Shown: positions 23,057-31,448, counted from the first letter of the stretch. The stretch is DNA of 33,419 bases from Nitrospira sp. (GCA_015903995.1 JABMDK010000019.1:24788-58206), one strand, 5' to 3'. Program-made: numbers and translations. Notes: generated by a model from the letters alone, not told the origin.

Positions 23057-25302
23057 TGCGCTTCCCCTTTCTCCACCTGCTCGATCATAAAGCCTGCCCG
23101 GACCGTATCCTCGCATTGCTTAACCCATGTCCGACGTATCTTGAAGGAACATGCGCCCATATACAGCATACCTCTCGCACCGACGAGATCAAGTGAACCG
23201 GGAATGTTGACCGAGAGCCCTGTTTGTGAAACCTGCTCAAGCGTACCGGGGACAATCCGATTTCGAAACACTAATCGACAATCATGGCGGTACGGCATGC
23301 GGAGAAACTGACGCTGTGATGGTCTCGATGTGGCAACGACTTTATGAAAGACACGACAGACAGACCACAGACTTTGGAATATACCCGGCTCAACGTTGGG
23401 CTGATTCCAGATCGAGGAATCGGAAAACGTCATGGCGATTAAGGCTGCTGTCTGTGTGTCATCGATCTCGACGAACTTCAACCCAATTTCCATCTGATGG
23501 GAAGACAGCCCACTTTGACGACAGATTCTCGCCTTCAGTGTGATTTGGACTCCTCTCCTATCCTTGATCTTGCACAGAAGTTGACCATGCAGGGTACCTT
23601 GTGACGGCTTTTTTGTTATATGGACGCAGGCGCCCGTTTCATTAATGTCGACTATGGCACCCTGAATACGTTGTTCATCTGTCACCAATTCACAGGCCAA
23701 TCGCCGTTTGATTCGGAATAGCGTGCGCCACTCTGGCACCTCTGCTGCAACCAAGATGCTCACGCTGACCAAGATCAGATTGACGGAACCCCAAAAGAGA
23801 CTCACCTCTAATCCGGGAATGGGCCTCTGTTCTATCCAGAAGCGAATTCCGGTCGCGAGCCCCGCAACCAGCAATCCCATGGTCACCAGATGGGGCAGGC
23901 TGAAGTAGAATCGAGAGAGCCCTCGTTTTTCCTCTCTCATTCCCTTCTGCGTGATCACAAATGGCCGTCGTTTCTTGGGACTGAGCGCGGTCTTCAATGT
24001 GGCCCAGCTGAGAGCCATGCTATCGGCTGTTTCATAAATGTCTGACCAGAAGGCGTTACGCGTACCTCTGCTCACTGTTCGTAACATCACAAGTGTTGCG
24101 ACATAATATGACCCGAAGAACGTGATGATCGAGGGGACATCGGCAATCACGGGCGTCATGCCGAACAGTAAGGCGGAAAGCGGTGCAAGAAGACAGATGA
24201 GTCGCGGGATACCGTGGCAAAAATAGAAGATAGAGGAAAAGTAACCGAGCCGTTGAGCCACCGAAAGGCCTCGCATCGTCAATGGGTTAGTCTGGAATAA
24301 GATTTGTACGTGCCCGGTTGCCCATCGGATCCGTTGTTTCATCGCACTTTCAAATGTTTCAGGCATGAGCCCGGCCGCCAGGACTTTATTGAGATAGCAG
24401 GACCGGTAGCCCTTTGCGTGAATCATCATGCTGGTATGAATGTCTTCGGTCACGGTTTCAGTGCGGAACCCGCCGATTTCCTCCAACACACGGCGGCGGA
24501 GCAGTCCGCAGCTTCCAGCGAAAAACGCACTGTTATGACGGTCACGTCCCGATTGAAGCACTCGATAGAAGAGCGCCTGCTCATTTTTGAGCACCCCTTC
24601 GATCTGCAAGTTCTTTTGAAAGATGTCAGGGTTGTAAAAGTGATGTGGCGTTTGGACAAGGGCCACCTTCTCATCCTGGAACAGTCCAACCGTGTCATAC
24701 AAGAAATCTTTGGTGGGCACATGATCTACATCGAAAATTGCAATGATTTCCCCGTTTGTGTGCTGCAATGCATGGTTCAGATTGCCGGCTTTGGCATGCA
24801 CCCGGTTGGCTCGGCGTATGTATTCGCAGTTCAGCGATGCCGCTAAGTTCCGGACCTCATCCCGCTGGCCATCATCGAGCACATAGACTCGATAACGATC
24901 CTTTGGGTACGTTTGGTTTATGCAGCCGATTAAGGTGCGGCGGAGGATTTCCAGTGGTTCCTGCACGACTGTGACGAAAATGTCCACGGTCGGATAGCTG
25001 GTCAGCGGCACGGATTTCCGGTCCAGCGGCGACCATGAATGATAAGCAAAGAGGACGATCTGGATGAAGGCGTAGAGTTCTGCCGTGTAGACGGTCCAAC
25101 TGACCAGCAAGCTTGACCAGTCATCGGTATTTAAGGTGTACAACCCACGCCATACCAGGTATCGAGTGTAGAGAAGCAGAGTCAATACCAGGATAATCTG
25201 ACGACCTTGCTTTCTCCAGCTCAGCAAGCTGATGGCAGCCAGTACAATCAACGACAGTGGGATTGCGACCGAAGCATCGTAAAAGTCGTGCATCCAGTTC
25301 AT
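23026..25302 (-). CDS. bcsA: Cellulose-synthase-like glycosyltransferase (BcsA-type) with two PilZ-like regions
   Basis: 758 residues from ATG 25302 (GAGGTG 7 bases upstream); a longer frame begins at 25377 without a ribosome site. Four or so N-terminal membrane helices precede the GT2 domain. The processive motifs are Val-Leu-Asp-Asp-Gly, Phe-Asp-Val-Asp-His (DxD), Val-Thr-Glu-Asp-Ile (TED) and Gln-Arg-Ile-Arg-Trp (QxxRW). More helices follow. A PilZ-like region begins Arg-Ile-Lys-Arg-Arg with Asp-Ile-Asn-Glu-Thr-Gly, and a second near the C-terminus has Arg-Met-Pro-Tyr-Arg and Gln-Val-Ser-Gln-Thr-Gly. Both deviate from the consensus c-di-GMP motif (D/N-x-S-x-x-G). No bcsB is adjacent, so the polymer could be cellulose or another beta-glucan. 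Confidence 0.88.
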   Translation of the reverse strand: MNWMHDFYDASVAIPLSLIVLAAISLLSWRKQGRQIILVLTLLLYTRYLVWRGLYTLNTDDWSSLLVSWTVYTAELYAFIQIVLFAYHSWSPLDRKSVPLTSYPTVDIFVTVVQEPLEILRRTLIGCINQTYPKDRYRVYVLDDGQRDEVRNLAASLNCEYIRRANRVHAKAGNLNHALQHTNGEIIAIFDVDHVPTKDFLYDTVGLFQDEKVALVQTPHHFYNPDIFQKNLQIEGVLKNEQALFYRVLQSGRDRHNSAFFAGSCGLLRRRVLEEIGGFRTETVTEDIHTSMMIHAKGYRSCYLNKVLAAGLMPETFESAMKQRIRWATGHVQILFQTNPLTMRGLSVAQRLGYFSSIFYFCHGIPRLICLLAPLSALLFGMTPVIADVPSIITFFGSYYVATLVMLRTVSRGTRNAFWSDIYETADSMALSWATLKTALSPKKRRPFVITQKGMREEKRGLSRFYFSLPHLVTMGLLVAGLATGIRFWIEQRPIPGLEVSLFWGSVNLILVSVSILVAAEVPEWRTLFRIKRRLACELVTDEQRIQGAIVDINETGACVHITKKPSQGTLHGQLLCKIKDRRGVQITLKARICRQSGLSSHQMEIGLKFVEIDDTQTAALIAMTFSDSSIWNQPNVEPGIFQSLWSVCRVFHKVVATSRPSQRQFLRMPYRHDCRLVFRNRIVPGTLEQVSQTGLSVNIPGSLDLVGARGMLYMGACSFKIRRTWVKQCEDTVRAGFMIEQVEKGEAQWRELTTRAA

Positions 25303-25506
25303 TGAAGTCACCTCGGTGTGAGTCTGTGTGCCTTGCGGAACCATCACCTCTGTGGTTTTCTGTTCGCTGCTGTTCATGTGATTAAGCCTAGAAGAGAGTC
25401 CCCTATCTGTTGATACCGAACTCGTAGGGGTTTTCGTGCACGGAGTGGGTACTGCTTTAGGGGGGGATCGGATAGGATTAGGAACGCGTGTATGACAATT
25501 GAGGAT

Positions 25507-25642
25507 TCACCCACTTACGCAGGAAGCCACAGCTGTAACGCTGTGGAGGAATGCGCAGTGGGTGTCTTCCGAAGCCTTGGCGAAGGAGGACACGCTTCGG
25601 CGGGTTCTGCCGAAGACACAAAAGGGACCACGGCTGTCAAGC
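25507..25642. repeat. Block of nested palindromes (REP- or IS200/IS605-end-like)
   Basis: Within the 548-bp gap before the DsbA-like gene several inverted repeats are packed together. CACCCACT (25507-25514) pairs with AGTGGGTG (25557-25564), enclosing CCACAG/CTGTGG (25527-25532/25541-25546). GTGTCTTC (25563-25570) pairs with GAAGACAC (25612-25619), with CTTCGGC/GCCGAAG inside. CCACGGCT (25628-25635) pairs with AGCCGTGG (25640-25647). Such foldback ends resemble REP elements or the termini of IS200/IS605-type transposons. No transposase gene is present. The rest of the gap (25303-25506, 25650-25850) shows no coding sequence. Confidence 0.5.
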
Positions 25643-25783
25643 CGTGGGGCTCCACTTTCCCTCGTAAGTTTGTTCCAAGAAAAGTGCGCCCCAGGGTTCA
25701 TAATTGGACAACATCTCACCGTAGGACAACCTGGGTAACGACTCTCGCCTCACTGTGGCCAATCAACCAAGGACTTGATTCCG

Positions 25784-25795
25784 ATTCTTAAGAAT
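25784..25795. promoter_or_regulatory. 12-bp perfect palindrome upstream of DsbA-like gene
   Basis: ATTCTTAAGAAT is self-complementary and lies 55 bases before the GTG start at 25851. A TTGATT (25775-25780) just upstream could be a -35 element, but no matching -10 is clear. It is an operator candidate only. Confidence 0.3.
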
Positions 25796-25850
25796 AGCTG
25801 GATTTCTATCTGGGTGTTGCTACCTTCACATTAGCGTTCAGGGAGTAGCT

Positions 25851-26894
25851 GTGAAGATCACATCAATCACCGGAATAGTAGCCGGCATCGGTGGTCTGTT
25901 CTTTCTCCTGTTCATAGGTATGGCCTCTCGCCACACGACTCAACAGGAACACCCCTCTGCTACTGACAGGCACACACGCGTGATCGCTACCGTTGGGACA
26001 CGGTCCATCACGCTAGCGGAAGTCGAACAGCCTGTGGCCATTTCCCTACATCAACTCGAAGAGCATCGGACACAGCTCCTGCGTGAATCGACCCAACGCA
26101 TCATTGAGGAGGAATTACTGGCTGCTGAAGCATCCCGAGTTGGTGTCACCGTTCCTGAGCTCATCGAGAGAGCGAGCAAGTCTGAAACAGTGGCTAAATT
26201 GGCAGGTTTGCCGGGCCCGGTCCGATGGGCCGGGCAACCATCTGAAAAACAGACATATCCACCCTTTGTTCATCCTTCCGAGGAAGCATCAAGAATTCGC
26301 CAAGCGCTGCTGGTCCAATTACGCCGAAGTACCGCAATCCATATAAACCTTCCAGATCCAGAGTTACCCGTGCTGAATGTCAGCGCCGACGATGATCCTT
26401 GGATCGGCAATGCCCAGGCACCGGTGACGATTGTCGAGTTCTCTGATTTTGAATGTCCCTATTGCAAGAACAGCGTCTCTGTGTTGAAGGAACTCCTCTC
26501 AAAGTATCCTGGGAAGTTGAAGCTCGTGTACCGAGATTTTCCAGGACCGAATCATCAGCAGGCTATGTCGGCTGCCCAAGCCGCTCAGTGCGCTGCGGAA
26601 CAGGGCCGGTTTTGGGAGTATCATGATGCGCTGTTTACCCGACAAGCACCGGCAAGTAGATGGAGCTTTTCCGTACTCGCCGAAGACCTTGCGCTGCACC
26701 AGTCTTCATTCGACCTGTGCATGAAGGAAAACCGTTATCGTGATGAGGTATTGAAAGATCTGCAGGACGGGCTGAAACTTGGAGTGACGAGTACGCCCAC
26801 TTTCTTTATCAATGGGCGTCCGCTGGTCGGTGCCAGACCGCTGGCGGAATTTCAGGTGATCATTGACAGACTTCTTACTGCACCTTCTTCATAG
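25851..26894 (+). CDS. DsbA-like periplasmic thiol-disulfide oxidoreductase with helical N-terminal domain
   Basis: 347 residues from GTG 25851 (GGGAG 7 bases upstream). One N-terminal hydrophobic segment (about 7-24) is a signal anchor. Residues about 42-165 are helix-rich and charged, with a Val-Ile-Ala-Thr-Val-Gly start like the SurA/PpiD N-terminal chaperone region, but without a rotamase domain. The thioredoxin-type domain (about 178-345) has the redox motif Cys202-Pro-Tyr-Cys205, the DsbA signature Glu-Phe-Ser-Asp-Phe-Glu, and the cis-Pro in Thr-Ser-Thr-Pro-Thr-Phe-Phe. This organisation occurs in DsbA/DsbG-like oxidoreductases of several phyla. The molybdoenzyme gene starts 55 bases downstream and may be in the same operon. 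Confidence 0.9.
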   Translation: MKITSITGIVAGIGGLFFLLFIGMASRHTTQQEHPSATDRHTRVIATVGTRSITLAEVEQPVAISLHQLEEHRTQLLRESTQRIIEEELLAAEASRVGVTVPELIERASKSETVAKLAGLPGPVRWAGQPSEKQTYPPFVHPSEEASRIRQALLVQLRRSTAIHINLPDPELPVLNVSADDDPWIGNAQAPVTIVEFSDFECPYCKNSVSVLKELLSKYPGKLKLVYRDFPGPNHQQAMSAAQAAQCAAEQGRFWEYHDALFTRQAPASRWSFSVLAEDLALHQSSFDLCMKENRYRDEVLKDLQDGLKLGVTSTPTFFINGRPLVGARPLAEFQVIIDRLLTAPSS

Positions 26895-26949
26895 TCCCTC
26901 TTGTAAGATTGAGTAAGGCTGGACTACTCTCATTGCGGGAGGGCTCTCT

Positions 26950-27591
26950 ATGGAAGACACTCGACTGACAAAAACAAAGGAACAATGGGCGAAAGCTCGT
27001 CGAGGTGGAGAAGAACGCGAAGTATTCTATGAAGGAGACGAGCGGCTCCCTCCCGGCCAGCACCTCGTCGACAACTTTCCGGTATTGGATCTCGGCTTCA
27101 AGCCTGAGGTTCCCGTAAGTGAGTGGAGACTCAGTATCGGTGGATTTGTCGCGGCTCCTCTTGCCTGGACATGGGAACAATTCTTGGCACAACCCCAATT
27201 CAAAGACCGGTCGGACTTTCATTGCGTCACATCCTGGAGCCGATATGACAACGAGTGGGAAGGTGTGAGCTTTAAGCACCTCATCTCTATGGTGAAACCG
27301 CTGTCGCTCGCTCGATTTGTCCTATTCAAGTCCTACGACGATTACACGACGAACCTCCCGCTTGAGGCCTGTGACGATGACGATGTGCTGCTCACCCATA
27401 GCTGGAACGGCAAACCTCTCTCCCGAGACCATGGTGGGCCGGTTCGTGTGATCGTTCCCAAGCGTTATGCCTGGAAGGGGGCGAAGTGGGTGAAGGAAAT
27501 TACGTTTTCAGATAAAGATGAGAAGGGATTCTGGGAAGTCCGCGGGTATTCCAATACCGCGTTTCCTTGGAAAAATGACCGCTACGGATAG
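26950..27591 (+). CDS. Sulfite-oxidase-family molybdopterin-dependent oxidoreductase
   Basis: 213 residues from ATG 26950, with GGGAGGG 6 bases upstream. The protein is short, consisting mainly of the molybdopterin domain. The Mo-coordinating Cys92 lies in Asp-Phe-His-Cys-Val-Thr-Ser-Trp-Ser. Leu-Pro-Pro-Gly-Gln (about 33-37) and the C-terminal Pro-Val-Arg-Val-Ile-Val-Pro-x-x-Tyr-Ala-Trp-Lys-Gly-x-Lys-Trp are family motifs. It resembles YuiH/MsrP-like proteins without a heme domain. No Tat signal peptide is visible, so it probably acts in the cytoplasm. Sulfite, sulfoxide or another oxyanion could be the substrate. Confidence 0.85.
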   Translation: MEDTRLTKTKEQWAKARRGGEEREVFYEGDERLPPGQHLVDNFPVLDLGFKPEVPVSEWRLSIGGFVAAPLAWTWEQFLAQPQFKDRSDFHCVTSWSRYDNEWEGVSFKHLISMVKPLSLARFVLFKSYDDYTTNLPLEACDDDDVLLTHSWNGKPLSRDHGGPVRVIVPKRYAWKGAKWVKEITFSDKDEKGFWEVRGYSNTAFPWKNDRYG

Positions 27592-27604
27592 CGGTTATTT
27601 CTTG
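27578..27604. terminator. Bidirectional terminator embedded in two convergent stop codons
   Basis: ACCGCTA-CGGA-TAGCGGT is a 7-bp stem (27578-27584/27589-27595). It is followed by TTATTTCTT on the plus strand, and on the minus strand the far arm leads into CATTTTT. The molybdoenzyme stop TAG (27589-27591) lies inside the stem and the ydbL stop (27597-27595) touches its end, so both genes end in one compact terminator. Confidence 0.75.
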
Positions 27605-27930
27605 ATCCACCCGCCCGGACCCTGGACAAAGTTTCCCGGCTTGGTATTTTGAACGGCTTTTTCCCCGGCGAGCGTTTCAACGGACTGGACGCTGGTACCG
27701 TTTCGCTTGGCGATGTCTTCATAGGCCTGCCGCCGTTTCCTATTCACGTCCTCGATCAACGCTTGGGCTTCGGCATTGGCAGGGGTCACCGCCCCCAGGT
27801 AGCCGGTGGCCTTTTCCCCGACCAACCCGCTTGCTTTCGCTTCATCCAATGACAGTGCGAACGCAGACGAAGCAACGACCGTCCATAGGATCGTCACACA
27901 CACCGCGATAGTCAGCCGTGCAATGAACAT
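27595..27930 (-). CDS. ydbL: YdbL-like periplasmic protein (DUF1318)
   Basis: 111 residues from ATG 27930 (GGGAGGG 4 bases upstream); ATG 27933 is the alternative. A signal peptide ends near Ala-Phe-Ala-Leu (about 27). The DUF1318 pattern follows: Leu-Asp-Glu-Ala-Lys-Ala-Ser-Gly-Leu-Val-Gly-Glu, Gly-Tyr-Leu-Gly, Asn-x-Lys-Arg-Arg-Gln-Ala-Tyr-x-x-Ile-Ala and Gly-x-x-Val-x-x-Val-x-x-Leu-Ala-Gly. The E. coli protein has about the same length and acts as a periplasmic chaperone that controls assembly of the lipoprotein YnbE. It sits last in a ydbH-ynbE-ydbL order, which is the same partner set as in E. coli. Confidence 0.88.
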   Translation of the reverse strand: MFIARLTIAVCVTILWTVVASSAFALSLDEAKASGLVGEKATGYLGAVTPANAEAQALIEDVNRKRRQAYEDIAKRNGTSVQSVETLAGEKAVQNTKPGNFVQGPGGWIKK

Positions 27931-27946
27931 CATTCCCTCCCGACAG

Positions 27947-28180
27947 CTAGAACAGTCCGCTGTCATTCGATAAAACCTGGTCCAAATCCTTGTCGACTTT
28001 TAAGCGAATCTCATGATCAATCTTGACATTAAGATTAATCGTAATCGGTTTCTCCGGCGCAGCAACCTCGACTCGAGGGGTACAGGCACCCACGGTCAGG
28101 AGCACTGTACCCCACGCCAGCACTCCGGCGCCTATCCGTATGGTTTCGCTCTGCATGGTTCGCCTCATAGTGGCCCTCAT
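27947..28180 (-). CDS. ynbE: YnbE-like small lipoprotein
   Basis: 77 residues whose ATG overlaps the ydbH stop (ATGA). The hydrophobic N-terminus ends in the lipobox Val-Gly-Ala-Cys (Cys33). The short mature part contains Pro-Ile-Thr-Ile-Asn-Leu-Asn-Val-Lys-Ile-Asp-His-Glu, the alternating strand typical of YnbE. In E. coli, YnbE forms stacked beta-strands that bridge the inner-membrane YdbH to the outer membrane. Here it is a little longer than the 61-residue E. coli protein. Confidence 0.88.
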   Translation of the reverse strand: MRATMRRTMQSETIRIGAGVLAWGTVLLTVGACTPRVEVAAPEKPITINLNVKIDHEIRLKVDKDLDQVLSNDSGLF

Positions 28181-30963
28181 CGTTTATACTTTCTTTCGAT
28201 GGTCCCGGTGATATCCTCGACCAAGCGAAGGCTTTTGAGGAGTGTTGGAATGTGTTCTTGCACGGTCAGGTTGAAGTGAATCGGAGGAGTATTCCGAAGG
28301 TCCGGATTCCTGCCTTCCAACCGAGCATTCAGGTCCAGCATCCCCGTCTCTCCGTACTTCACACCGACGCGCAAGTGCGAGTACTGAAAGTTGTTGAGGG
28401 CTTGCGCAACAAGCTGGAGTTGCCGATCTGAATCTGAAAGGATCTTTGAGGAATCAGGCGCCGAGGCATATCGTATGATTCCCCCAGGAGGCTGGGCCTC
28501 GATCATTCCATCTTTCACGATGATCCCACCCGATGTGATGGTCACTGGAAGCGTCCCATTGAGTGTGCCGGTTCCCTGAAGCCCCTTCTGTTGCTCCACG
28601 CTGAGAATTTTTGCGAGATCAAGGTTTCGCAGAGAAAACGTCGTGGTCACAGGTGGCCTGGCCAAGTCTACCATAGGGCCTGGATTACTGATGATTCCTC
28701 CAAATACCTCGCACTGGAAGTCTCTCATATCTATCATAGGCAGATCATCTGCCAATTTCCATTTTATCTGATAGGAGGCCATCAGGTTGGTGACGTCGAC
28801 ACCGCCCTGGATGGCCGCAACAACGATTGAAGCCGGTTGGGCCATAGCAATTGATTCAAGCTCTTGGGAATGTACCATCATCGTGGTGCTCAAACCCTTC
28901 ACGACATAATCGGTGTAGTGACCGGACAGTTTCTCGGCCGTAATCTTCGCGGTTGCGGATACTGCAGTCATCAGAGTGATCCGGTCGCGGAAGCTGCTCA
29001 ACCAAGACGCATCGACTGTGGCTGTGAACTGTCCATCGATCAGATCGGTTGAAAGAGGAAGCCCCGTGATCATCTTGCTGAGGCGCCGGTCGTTACCATT
29101 AAAGGTCAGCGGACCGATGACGCCATGCATCATCCCTTGCGCTGTCTGCAGCGGCTGTTCGATTCTGGCCTTCACGAGCCCTTCATGCATCGGGAGATCG
29201 ATTCGCAGGTCTGCCTTGATGCCGGCCTGATCAGCCGAGAACTTGACTGCCCAATCACTCGTTGAAGGCCACCACGAACCCGACTCCGGACTCACCCCTG
29301 TAACCGACAACATTCCTTGTGCGGTCCACATAGCCCTAGTGGTTTCCGCTTCCTCGACCCTCAAGATACCTTGCGTGATGCGAATGTTTCGACCGTTTAG
29401 TTTCATGGTCGGAGCTCGAATCGTTACGACCATCGCTCCCCCGCTGCAGTGGATCGTGGTCAAATCGCATTCAATCGTCAGCGGCTCTGACAGATTCAGC
29501 GTGACGCTGGAAATAAGCGTGGAACCCTGTCCGATCTGTTTCGCCGTCACTGAAGATGGAGGCAACAGTTCGCCGCGCACGTGTGTCCGAGCCAGCCGTA
29601 CCGTCCCGTGGACTCCTCCCATCGCTTCCTTGGCGGACAACAGCTCGGTGACGGCTTTTGAGAGGATACCCTCCAGATGATAGGTCCCTTCGGCCAACAC
29701 CAACTCATTTCCAAGACCCTCGGCGCGGGTAGTTTCGAACTGCGCCACTAAGGGGCCTGGTGTCCGACCATAGGTCACATGCAATGGTCCTTGCGCGACC
29801 GTGCGGATCGGCCGTTCTTTCCAATAGAGAGCCCCCAGCACGGCCTTCTTATTCTCAATGCGTACCGGTTGATCTCCATGAGGAAGTATCAAGCGGACAG
29901 CCTCAGGAATAATACGAGGTTGAGTGTTGATCGTCGCAGTCAGCAACACGCCGGGGTTCATGGTCCACTCGGCTTGAGTTGCGTTGCCTCCAAACGTACC
30001 GTCGTAGGCAACGGCAATATCCTTCGCCACACCTTTCAGAGCCGGCAAGGTAATCATGACTCGTATGTTGCCGTCCAAATGTGTGCGTTCGTCTTCCCAC
30101 AAGGAGCTGAGTGCGGCTTCTGTGGCAGCCATGCCGGCCCAATCTATGGCCACCTCGCCCGTGACCCTCTCCAGTTCCGTACCGATGGGGATAAGGAGTG
30201 CGATGAATGGAGCGAGCTCATGCACATTGATGTGGAGGCGCCCATTGATCCGAATCTGTGAGCCGTTCGGATGCGATTGCGACTGCCAGGAAACGATCGG
30301 GGCTGCTTGTGGTCGTTGTGCCGCCAAGGTCATCGACCATGTACCGGCGGAAGAACCTACGACAACCAAGCCATACGACGCGGTATCGCGCCCTCGAAAC
30401 GCGAGGTGTCCACTGACCGCTCCACCGCTATACGTCAGGTTCCCGTCAATCGTCACTCGCCGGAGAGGCCCCGTTGCCTGTTCACGAAAAATGGTGAGAT
30501 GATCCAGTTGCAGCTCATCGAACGGGAGAATGGGGAGACTGCGGAGAAGATCCCCTGCGGTCAGCAATCGCCATGGTGAGTGCTCATCATCAGGCTCATC
30601 CGTATCCCTTCCCTCTTGTGCAGTGGGTTCCGCAACCTGCACGTTCAGTACATGGATTGCTGCATCTCGGAGCAGGATCTGTCTTACGCGACCTTGAAAC
30701 AATTGGCCCACGTCATATCGTATCTCTGCATCCGTCAGCGAAACCATCAGTCGTTCTTCGCCCAAATCTTGTTGAAACGAGACCACGGGAATGCGCATAC
30801 GCGTCCAGCCTGGATAGCTGAGCTGGAGGATGACGTTGCTGTAGCCATAGTCACGAAGCCGATTCGCCAACAGATAGGATGCACTCAGCGGCAACAGCAA
30901 ATAGCAGCTACAGAGCGCCGCCAATCCAAGGAGAATGACGATCTGGTATCGTTGGGCCAACAT
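28177..30963 (-). CDS. ydbH: YdbH-like AsmA-family intermembrane transport protein
   Basis: 928 residues from ATG 30963. A single N-terminal membrane anchor (about 8-33, Ile-Val-Ile-Leu-Leu-Gly-Leu-Ala) is followed by a very long beta-rich, hydrophobic-groove region. This is typical of AsmA-like bridge proteins (YhdP, TamB, YdbH). The C-terminal dicarboxylate-transport-like domain has Leu-Arg-Asn-Leu-Asp-Leu-Ala-Lys-Ile-Leu, Gly-Thr-Leu-Asn-Gly-Thr-Leu-Pro and Gly-Gly-Ile-Ile-Arg-Tyr. In E. coli these proteins share redundant transport of phospholipid to the outer membrane. The adjacent ynbE and ydbL homologues strongly support the assignment. It is similar in length to the 879-residue E. coli homologue. 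Confidence 0.9.
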   Translation of the reverse strand: MLAQRYQIVILLGLAALCSCYLLLPLSASYLLANRLRDYGYSNVILQLSYPGWTRMRIPVVSFQQDLGEERLMVSLTDAEIRYDVGQLFQGRVRQILLRDAAIHVLNVQVAEPTAQEGRDTDEPDDEHSPWRLLTAGDLLRSLPILPFDELQLDHLTIFREQATGPLRRVTIDGNLTYSGGAVSGHLAFRGRDTASYGLVVVGSSAGTWSMTLAAQRPQAAPIVSWQSQSHPNGSQIRINGRLHINVHELAPFIALLIPIGTELERVTGEVAIDWAGMAATEAALSSLWEDERTHLDGNIRVMITLPALKGVAKDIAVAYDGTFGGNATQAEWTMNPGVLLTATINTQPRIIPEAVRLILPHGDQPVRIENKKAVLGALYWKERPIRTVAQGPLHVTYGRTPGPLVAQFETTRAEGLGNELVLAEGTYHLEGILSKAVTELLSAKEAMGGVHGTVRLARTHVRGELLPPSSVTAKQIGQGSTLISSVTLNLSEPLTIECDLTTIHCSGGAMVVTIRAPTMKLNGRNIRITQGILRVEEAETTRAMWTAQGMLSVTGVSPESGSWWPSTSDWAVKFSADQAGIKADLRIDLPMHEGLVKARIEQPLQTAQGMMHGVIGPLTFNGNDRRLSKMITGLPLSTDLIDGQFTATVDASWLSSFRDRITLMTAVSATAKITAEKLSGHYTDYVVKGLSTTMMVHSQELESIAMAQPASIVVAAIQGGVDVTNLMASYQIKWKLADDLPMIDMRDFQCEVFGGIISNPGPMVDLARPPVTTTFSLRNLDLAKILSVEQQKGLQGTGTLNGTLPVTITSGGIIVKDGMIEAQPPGGIIRYASAPDSSKILSDSDRQLQLVAQALNNFQYSHLRVGVKYGETGMLDLNARLEGRNPDLRNTPPIHFNLTVQEHIPTLLKSLRLVEDITGTIERKYKR

Positions 30964-31029
30964 CGTGTACCTGACTCAGCTCGATCGCATGGCAACCGTT
31001 GTCGAACAAACTCTCAAGCCCTGTCAAGG

Positions 31030-31069
31030 GGTCCGAACGGCTCTGTCATCGGACCGAAGCAGAGCGGAC
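31030..31069 (-). other. Two mutually exclusive hairpins upstream of ydbH
   Basis: GGTCCG (31030-31035) pairs with CGGACC (31050-31055). The alternative pairing joins GTCC (31031-31034) with GGAC (31066-31069) and GCTCTG (31040-31045) with CAGAGC (31060-31065), and would exclude the first. They lie in the 165-base gap between DUF3565 and ydbH. They may be a terminator or an attenuator for the ydbH transcript; without a T tract this is speculative. Confidence 0.3.
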
Positions 31070-31128
31070 TCTGTTTGGAGTTGTGGACAGCGAGCGTTCG
31101 CGACGGAGAAGACCAGACCGTGCAGGGT

Positions 31129-31344
31129 TTATCCTGAAGTCGGAGGAAGATCAGCAGCCGGCTCCTCGCACTTTTTACAGTTCAGATGGGTGCCGACGTG
31201 CTGCTTACGCCCCGCGACGGTGAGCACCCATGGGCGATTGAAGAACGGGGGCTGATGCCGAACGTGTTGCCCATGGCCACAGGCCAGATCAGCCACCCAG
31301 TCCCCATATTCATCTTGGTGATATCCGATGATGGCTTGTTGCAT
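31129..31344 (-). CDS. DUF3565 family small zinc-ribbon-like protein
   Basis: 71 residues from ATG 31344; the frame extends to 31446 but the family starts at Met-Gln-Gln-Ala-Ile-Ile-Gly-Tyr-His. The motifs are Asp-Trp-Val-Ala-Asp-Leu-Ala-Cys-Gly-His-Gly-Gln-His-Val-Arg-His, Arg-Pro-Trp-Val, and Cys-Lys-Lys-Cys-Glu near the C-terminus. The Cys/His pairs suggest metal binding. The family is widespread and small and has no established role. There is no signal peptide, so it is probably cytoplasmic. Confidence 0.85.
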   Translation of the reverse strand: MQQAIIGYHQDEYGDWVADLACGHGQHVRHQPPFFNRPWVLTVAGRKQHVGTHLNCKKCEEPAADLPPTSG

Positions 31345-31448
31345 TGTGTGATGAATCTTCCATCGAAGATAGAGGGTGAGAGAAATCAGCGTGATGAGTA
31401 AGTCACCGATATGTCCCCTTCCGCGATCCGTTCCGGTACATCTCAAGG

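Noticed and set aside
25492..25791. Plus- and minus-strand small frames in the palindrome block
   Set aside because: They are read through inverted repeats, have no conserved domain and no good start.
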